This document shows positions 49,201-58,200 of a DNA stretch of 64,000 nt, in pieces. Source of the stretch: Alviniconcha marisindica. Lineage: Eukaryota > Mollusca > Gastropoda > Provannidae. Every line of letters begins with the position of its first letter. The stretch's first letter is position 1. The notes beneath the pieces were generated by a model. It had not been told where the DNA came from. It was given only the letters and a program-made list of their open reading frames with translations, and did not search any database. The position numbers and the translations under genes were made by a program. The DNA is taken from contig JABMCL010002745.1 in the NCBI GenBank assembly GCA_018857735.1, positions 94,501 through 158,500 of the forward strand, read 5' to 3'.

Positions 49201-52200
49201 TTCCTGTAGCACAAAGCCACAGTTCCTGTGGCACAAAGCCACAGTGTCCACAGTTCCTGTAGCACAAAGCCACAGTCAGTGTCCACAGTTCTTGTGGCAC
49301 AAAGCCACAGTGTCCACAGTTCCTGTAGCACAAAGCCACAGTCAGTGTCCACAGTTCCTGTAGCACAAAGCCACAGTCAGTGTCCATAGTTCCTGTAGCA
49401 CAAAGCCACAGTGTCAACAGTTCCTGTGGCACAAAACCAGTGTCCACAGTTCCTGTAGTACAAAGCCACAGTCAGTGTCCACAGTTCCTGTAGCACAAAG
49501 CCACAGTTCCTGTAGCACAAAGCCACAGTTGCTGTAGCACAAAGCCACAGTCAGCGTCCACAGTTCCTGTGGCACAGTGTCCACAGTTCCTGTAGCACAA
49601 AGCTACAGTCAGTGTCCACAGTTCATGTAGCACAAAGCCACAGTTCCTGTAGCACAAAGCCACAGTTCCTGTAGCACAAAGCCAAAGTTACTGTAGCACA
49701 AAGCCACAGTCAGCGTCCACAGTTCCTGTAGCACAAAGCCACAGTCAGTGTCCACAGTTCTGTGGCACAAAGCCACAGCCAGTGTCCACAGTTCCTGTGG
49801 CACAAAGCCACAGCCAGTGTCCACAGTTCCTGTAGCACAAAGCCACAGAGCCACAGACAGCGTCCACAGTTCCTGTAGCACAAAGCCACAGACAGCGTCC
49901 ACAGTTCCTGTAGCACAAAGCCACAGACAGCGTCCACAGTTCCTGTAGCACAAAGACACAGTTCCTGTAGCACAAAGACACAGTTCCTGTAGCACAAAGC
50001 CAGTCTTCACTCTGGTGCTCCAGTCTCCCTCCCTTCGTTGTGCATCCTCCCAAAGCTGAGCAACATGGTGCGGGGCCAGCCAAACTTCTGTCCCCACAGC
50101 CACTTGTTTACAGTCACCTTCAGACTGACCATCAGATGCCAAACATAATCAACAGGGGTTGCAAACACCTTTCAGAACTTGTGTACAGCAAATGCATTGT
50201 CTCAACAACAACAAATGGATACAACATGATGCTAAACATACTGACAGCAAAAATCTGAAACAAGAATGCTTGCTAGCATTCTAAAATGAGATCCAAACAC
50301 ATAAAAACATTAAAAATATCGCTATTTATTAGGACAAAACAACATGAGTCTTCAGGGTAATCCCCTTTATCAAGCTACAAAATGACACTTAAACAACAAT
50401 TAAACGGTTAAAAACTATGAAAAATTAGATTTAAAGCTAATCCACTTATCTTTTTGGGGTGAGCTATTGCTGGTCAATTACTGATACTGAAAGTGAATTT
50501 TTAAGAACAATCCTGCACTGATCTAGTTTAGATTCTACCTTTCGCACCTACTGCAGAATCAGTGTAAGCCTGATGGGTAACAGCGCTACTTTGGGTATCC
50601 TCCAGCTTGGGACCCTCCTTGGCAATCAACATTTTCATCAGCGCCTGGTTAGATCTCAGACTTTTGTTGGTACTGGCAGATTCCTGGCTGGCTGGAGGAA
50701 AAAGCATCACCACCACCATGCCAAAAGCTCCAGTTTGTCACAGAGCACAGGCCATCGATATGTACAGTGCCACCAGTGAGCACAGGCCATCGATACGTAC
50801 GGTGCCACCAGCGAGCACAGGCCATCGATGCATACGGTGCCACCAGTGAGCACAGGCCATCGATGCATACGGTGCCACCAGTGAGCACAGGTTATCAATA
50901 TGTATGGTGCCACCAGCGTCCACAGGACAGCTTTGGAAACTCAAAGGTCTGCAGACACGCCCATTTTGTGATCTGGTGCTGGAGCACACAATTGTAACAT
51001 TCTGAGTGTAAGACTTCATTGTGCAAAAAAAGAGAAAAAGACTGAGAATGAAATAAAACAAACGGTTGACCAACCTTGAGATTGTTCTGAATGGGGGTTC
51101 CAGACAGAATGATTCTGTGCCTGGCAGCCCCCTCCGTGAATGGCTTTCGTTGTTTTGCTGGGATTCTTGATCTTGTGTCCTTCATCCAGAATCACGTAGT
51201 CCTGGTACACAGTCAGCGGGAGCACCAAAAATAAACGATATCAGGATTGCTGCCATGTTATTTTGTTCAGTTCAATAAAATGATGCAAACTGTAAACAAA
51301 CAATAGTGATAGGCACTGTATGCACGCCTGGCTCAACCAGACATGATGCGTTCAGGTGAGAAAGCAAACAGGCTGTTTTACCACTCACCTGAAGTCCTAC
51401 CTGCTCCCTAGCAGACCAAAGATCAACTGACAGTCAGTCAGTCACTCACCAAGACAACATCCACTTACTCACACAAGCCCTCCTGCCCAAGTCCCTTGAC
51501 TCCCTCATCTCTCCTCCTGCCCAAATCACTTGATTCCCTCATCTCTCCTCCTGCCCAAATCACTTGACTCCCTCATCTCTCCTGCCCAAATCACTTGACT
51601 CCCTCATCTCTTCTCTTGCCCAAATCACTTGACTCCCTCATCTCTCCTCCTGCCCAAATCACTTGACTCCCTCATCTCTCCTCCTGCCCAAATCACTTGA
51701 CTCCCTCATCTCTCCTCCTGCCCAAATCACTTGACTCCCTCATCTCCCTCCTGCCCAAATCACTTGACTCCCTCATCTCTCCTCCTGCCCAAACACTGAT
51801 CCCACCTCCTCCTGCTCCTGACTCCTCATCTCCTCCTGCCCAAATCACTTGACTCCCTCATCTCTCCTCCTGCCCAAATCACTTGACTCCCTCATCACTC
51901 CTCCTGCCCAAATCACTTGACTCCCTCATCACTCCTCCTGCCCAAATCACTTGACTCCCTCATCTCTCCTCCTGCCCAAATCACTTGACTCCCTCATCTC
52001 TCCTCCTGCCCAAATCACTTGACTCCCTCATCTCTCCTCCTGCCCAAATCACTTGACTCCCTCATCTCTCCTCCTGCCCAAATCACTTGACTCCCTCATC
52101 TCTCCTCCTGCCCAAATCACTTGACTCCCTCATCTCTCCTCCTGCCCAAATCACTTGACTCCCTCATCTCTCCTCCTGCCCAAATCACTTGACTCCCTCA

Positions 52201-55200
52201 TCTCTCCTCCTGCCCAAATCACTTGACTCCCTCATCTCTCCTCCTGCCCAAATCACTTGACTCCCTCATCTCTCCTCCTGCCCAAATCACTTGACTCCCT
52301 CATCTCTCCTCCTGCCCAAATCACTTGACTCCTCATCTCCCTCCTGCCCAAATCACTGACTCCCTCATCTCACCAGACAAATCTTGAGTCCCCACTACCC
52401 AGCAACACGCCCAGACTCACAGCAAACACACACAGACTCATCCAGACAAACTAAAGTCCCGGCCCACCCAACTCACCCAGCAAAACCCAGGACTCACCCA
52501 GACAACACACACACAGACTCACCCAGACAACACACACACATGACTCACCCAGACAACACACACACAGACTCAACCCAGACAACACACACACAGACTCACC
52601 CAGACAACACACACACACTCACCCAGACAACACACACACAACTAACCCAGACAACACACACACACACACCCAGACAACACACACACACAGACACCCACAC
52701 ACACACACAACACACAGACTAAACCCAGACAACACACACACACTCACCCAACAACACACAACTACCCAGACAACACACACACACACCACCCAGACAACAC
52801 ACACCACCCAGACACACACACACACACACACAAGACTCACCCAAACACACCCAGACAATACACACACGCACCCACACATGCACACATACACACACAGACT
52901 GACCCAGACAAAATCCCTGCCATTGTAGTTGGACAACTGTTCCCAGCTGGTGAGCACCATGCCATAGGTGGTGAGCATGACGCCACCTCGTCGCTGCACG
53001 CGATTCAGAGTGCGCTCCCTTTCTCGCTTGCTGGTGCCGTGAAAGGAGTGCACTGGGATACCGGGAGCCCTGCCGAGAAAACATCAGAGCAACAAACATC
53101 ATTTCCTTTACCTCCAGAGTCCGAGTCTCATGAGTGACGTCATAAACTTCAAGGCAGGCAAGCAGTTAGCGCACTCTCTCACACACTTCCATAAACACTC
53201 TCACACTTTTATCGATACACTCTCACACTTCCATCAACACATTCTCTCACAATTCCATCAACACACACTCTCGTGCTTTCATCAACACTCACACATTCAT
53301 CAGCACACACTCTTACATGTATGTTCATACACACACAGTGACACACAGCCATAAATACTCTCACACACCAATACACATGTACGCTCACAGTCTCACACAT
53401 TCAAATATACATGCAGGCACACATTCATATAAACACACACATATTTATATAAATTAAAAGACATTAAAACACAAATGCGCACACACACACATTGATATAA
53501 AAAAATAATTAAACACACATGTAAACACACACAGTCATATAAATTATGCACATGCACACACGCATGCTAATCACCATTTGTTGAACTCCTTCTCCCAGTT
53601 GACCATAACGCTGACAGGCAGAACGATCATCACGGTCTGGACCTTGTCCATGTCAAACAGGCCCGACAAGAACGCGATGATCTGTATCGTTTTGCCCAGC
53701 CTGAAACAAAGCCAAGACAAAACAAAAGTGCTTATCATTATATCAACCATCTTGAAACATTATCTACCCCAATTATTTTCAAACCACAATCAAAACTGAT
53801 CCACAAAGTCAGGTCAAATTCTAATACTGCCATTAAATTCAGTGTCAGTTTTCCAAAGCAAAACAGTCCAAACAAACTAAACCGTTTTTCAAATTCTTGC
53901 AATCAACCTAGAAAAAAACAAAAAAAAAAAAACAGCAAAAGGTTGCATGCAATGAAAAGACAGTCTGTTATTTAGAGAAAGACGGAGAAACAAAAATGCA
54001 GAGAAAAAAAACACTGCTAAAATTATTGTTATGCTTAACCCCTTCGCTGCCATGGTGTCGCTTGAAAACAACCAACACAAGTAGGAAATTTGAAATCCTT
54101 AAGCCTTTTTGTCGATTTGTGTGTTTTTCGCATTCACAGGTAAAAGGATTTTCATTCAAACCCACACTACTGAAATTAGGTTCATTATAGGACCAGGAAA
54201 TATACTGTTTTCAGGCGCCTATGTGCACTTTTCAGCCCGGAAATTGTACATGCTGGGGCAGTGAAGGGGTTAAGAACTACCCGTGAGAAACCAGCCTTCT
54301 GCTGAAGATGGCAGCAGAACCCTGTTTTAAGACGGCAGAGGGGCGTCTTTCATCAGCACCTTCCTACATCAGAGGTCCAACACTATCGACACTAAAGTCA
54401 GCTTTGTGAGTTACTTTATTCTTTGCAAAGTTCCGACACTGTACGCAGGACAACTCACCCCGAGGAAGGAGTGAACGAACTGCTGGTGAGGCTGACAAAA
54501 CAGAACAGACCTGGTGAAATGGACTCACCAATGCCAAGAAACACAAGGAAGCAACAGTGCACAAGCACTTTCGACAAAAACTGTCTTCTTTGGGTGCAAG
54601 AAGATAGACGGACAGAAAACAAAAGAAGACGGAAACCAAGGAGAGGACAGACAAGGAGCTGATGTAAAATGTAACGATGCTTCTTCTTGTCTGTCCTCTT
54701 CTTTGCTCCCTCCTTCTTTGGTTGTCTGTCTTCTTGCACCCCAAGCAGACAATTTTTGTCGAAACGCTTGTGGACTATTGTTTCCTTGTGTTCCGTCTCC
54801 TTGGTGAGTGCATTTCCCTAGATCTGTTCTATTTTGCCAACCTCACCAGCAGCTGTTCACTCGTTCCATGGTTGTCTTGGGTTCCGTCGCGCTGGCGAGC
54901 ACGTTTCCCTAGATCCGTTCTGCCGACTCACCCCATGTCGTCGCCCAGGATGCCGCCCTTGTTCTTCCTGTGCAGGCGCCAGAGCCACAGCACGCCCTCC
55001 TTCTGGTGGTTGTACAGCTTGGCCGTCAGGTCCTTGTGCAGGAAGAACCCCGTGTCCGACCCCAGCTGTACCATCCCCCCTTCCGTCTCGTCCTCTTCAT
55101 CCTCCCCTCCGTAGTTCTTGAGGTACTCCTGCCACCAAAACCGCACATGATCATTATATGCAGGGCCTGGGGTGGCAGTGTTCACACACTCTTCAGTGCA

Positions 55201-58200
55201 CATGAGTAGTACTGAGCAGGGTTAGGGGGATAGGGGATAGCTCAGTGGTTAGAGCGCCGGACTCGTGACTGAAAGGTCATGGGTTCAAATCCCTGCAGGA
55301 GCGGCGGGAGAATTTTCTTCCCCAGGGTTGACTTTCTGTGCTGACTCTAATTTCGGTATCCATTCCACCCCCGTGTTATTGCAGTAGCACGTAAAAGATC
55401 CCGGTTATTCTGCCAAAGGTGCAGGTGGCAGGTTACAGCTAAGCACGCATACACCTTACGTATGTGGCTTTGCATGAAATGGCATGGTGCATGGTTGTAT
55501 GGTGTACACAGAACTTGCGCCGAGATGGCTGCAGTTTCATGTGGCACCAGCCATGCCAGCGCTGTAAGTACACTTCGGTGGATATTCAAAAAACACGCTA
55601 TAAAAAGCTTGTCACTCACGTAGAGCCACATGCGAGCGCAGTGAGTGTGCTCAAGAGAGCAGAGAATAGCGCTACATAAGTGATCATCAATCAATCAATC
55701 AAGGTTCTGGGTATTTATCTTTGACAAGCTTTTCAAGCGTAACAAAAGGTGAGGCTTTACTACCTTTGAATAGTTTCATACTACAGCTACAAGCTATGGT
55801 ATTATTGTTACAACTTACATGCAGGAGAATTTCTCCCTCCAGAATTTGCAGTCCAGAGCGAGGATGTACCTCTGGTGGAGTTATGTACCCTGTATTTTTA
55901 CTTCCGTGCCAGATGAGAGTTACCACAGGTGACTGAGGCCTTTGTACTTGTAGTTGTGTTTCTGTGACGTCTTCCGAGTGCTAATTAACTCCTTTGTTGA
56001 TGAGGAACGAGATCATTTTATCAGGAAATCTGGACTGCAGTCCTCCAGATGTGCCCATGCATGCTGACAGCCCAACGTACCTGACACGTGCCACCACACA
56101 TGCTGATGCCCACACAAAAATTTTTTTTTCCCCCCGAAAAAAAGGCCCCAACATATGTAACAGTTGTGTTTTTCCCAAAAAATTTTAAAAACCACCCCCC
56201 TTTCTTTTAAATTTTTTTCCAAAATTCCCCCTTTTTCCCCCCTTTCTGAAATTTTTTTTCCCCCCAACCCTATTTTAACAAGTTGTGTTTTTCCAACATT
56301 AACACACTTCTGATGCACTCATGCATGCTGACACCCCAACATACGTAACAGTTGTGTTTTTCAAGCATTAACACACTTCTGATAAACCCACACATCCTGA
56401 CGCCCCAACATACGTAACAGTTGTGTTTTTCCAACATTAATACACTTCTGATAAACCCACACATCCTGACGCCCCAACATATGTAACAGATGTGTTTTGC
56501 CAACATCAACACACTTCTGATAAACCCATACATGCTAACAAAAAGTAACATTAACACACTTCTGATAAACCCATACATGCTAACAAAAAGTAACACCAAC
56601 ACACTTCTGATAAACCCATACATGCTAACAAAAAGTAACACCAACACACTTCTGATAAACCCATACCTGCTAACAAAAAGTAACATTAACACACTTCTGA
56701 TGCAGCTACACATACTGAAGCCCCAACGTATTTAACAGTGGTGTTTTTCCAACATTAATACACTTCTGATAAACCCACACATGCTGACACCCCAACATAT
56801 TTAACAGTTGTGTTTTTCCAACATTAACACACTTCTGATGCACTCACAACATGTATGTATGCTGACATCCCAACATATATATGTAACAGACATGTTTTGC
56901 CAACATCAATACACTTCTGATAAACCCACACATGCTAACGCCCCAACATGTGTAACAGTTGTGTTTTGCCAACATCAACACACTTCTGATGCATCCATGT
57001 AGGCTAACAGCCCAGCATAGGTAACAACTGTTTTTCCAACATCCAGCGTACTTCTGATGCATCCCTGTAGAGCACTACGCATGCATGGAGGCTCTGCCAA
57101 ACACTGAAACATTGTGTGGATATTCCAGTAATTAATAATTTTATAATTTGGTCCAATATCAAGCCAACGGGCAGTCCCATACACTGGTGTCAGCTTCTCA
57201 AACCTTACCTCCATTTTGGCAATCCTTCGAGCCAGTTTCTCATGGTGGTGAATTTGGAGTGCCTTCTTGTTCAACTCCAAGGCTTCCTGCACCTTGCCCT
57301 CCTGAGACAAAAGTTTTGCCTTCTTCACCAGCTTGTTGAAGCGAACCTGAGCATCCCTGTCATGCTCCAACTCTGATTCAGACGATTTCAGCGTTCTGCG
57401 CAAGGGTTGGCAGTCTGGGTGTGTTGACAGCGACGGCGGGGAAGTGGTGGCTTCCAGTCGGGGAGAATCATGAGGAATCCCTGAAAGTAAAAGTACATGC
57501 ACAGAAATGAAGATGTTGTTGCTAAGGCATTGAGTGATTGACTCACTGCCATGTTCATGTCATCTGAGCAATTTTTAATGGAGACCCAAGTAATAAGCTG
57601 TCAAGCATTTAAATCACTCAGGGTTCATGTTAACGGGTGATTTCAGGTATTTTACCAGTTAATATCAGCATACATTGGAAGAAATATCAGCAATCGGTCA
57701 GACATACCCCTGAATATTCACTGATTTGGACAGGAGTATCTTGATATTATAATAATCAACATACAAAAGCTGACACCAGAATCTGGACAATATCCACATA
57801 CGGATAAGGCACATTACATACATATAGCACCTTCAGTTCAGTGTCTTCAATTAGTTCAAACATTACACAGGATTAACAGTATAATATTAGTAAGTAATTG
57901 GTTGTTGTTTTTATAATTATTTGATAATTGGTTAAATAGGCCAATTTGAATTATAACTGAAATTCATACCATTTGTTCTCTCTCACACACACAAGCGGAA
58001 AAGAGACTAAACATGGATATTGACCAGCGCATCAGATTTGGCAGAAAACAAAAATTACACTTCTTTTTTTCTCCATCAGATCTTTAATTTAAGGAGATAT
58101 ATAATTGCATTGGTGCATTGGTTGGTGGAGGGGGAGGGGGGGTCTGAGGGAAGGACAAAACGTTTCAACTGTCACGACGTTACTGCAAGAATTATACCCT

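Noticed and set aside
48677..50142. Open frames on both strands ([14 protein letters not shown] and [11 protein letters not shown] repeats)
   Set aside because: They come from the exon 7 acceptor array; the periodic frames shift with unit length and start at arbitrary ATGs.
51436..52380. CRISPR-like regular array
   Set aside because: Units are directly adjoining with no unique spacers, and the DNA is animal with introns. The same applies to the other arrays.
55225..55300. True tRNA gene
   Set aside because: The A and B boxes are present, but the anticodon stem does not pair well and the sequence continues into a long shared body with an (ATCA)n tail, so it is a SINE.
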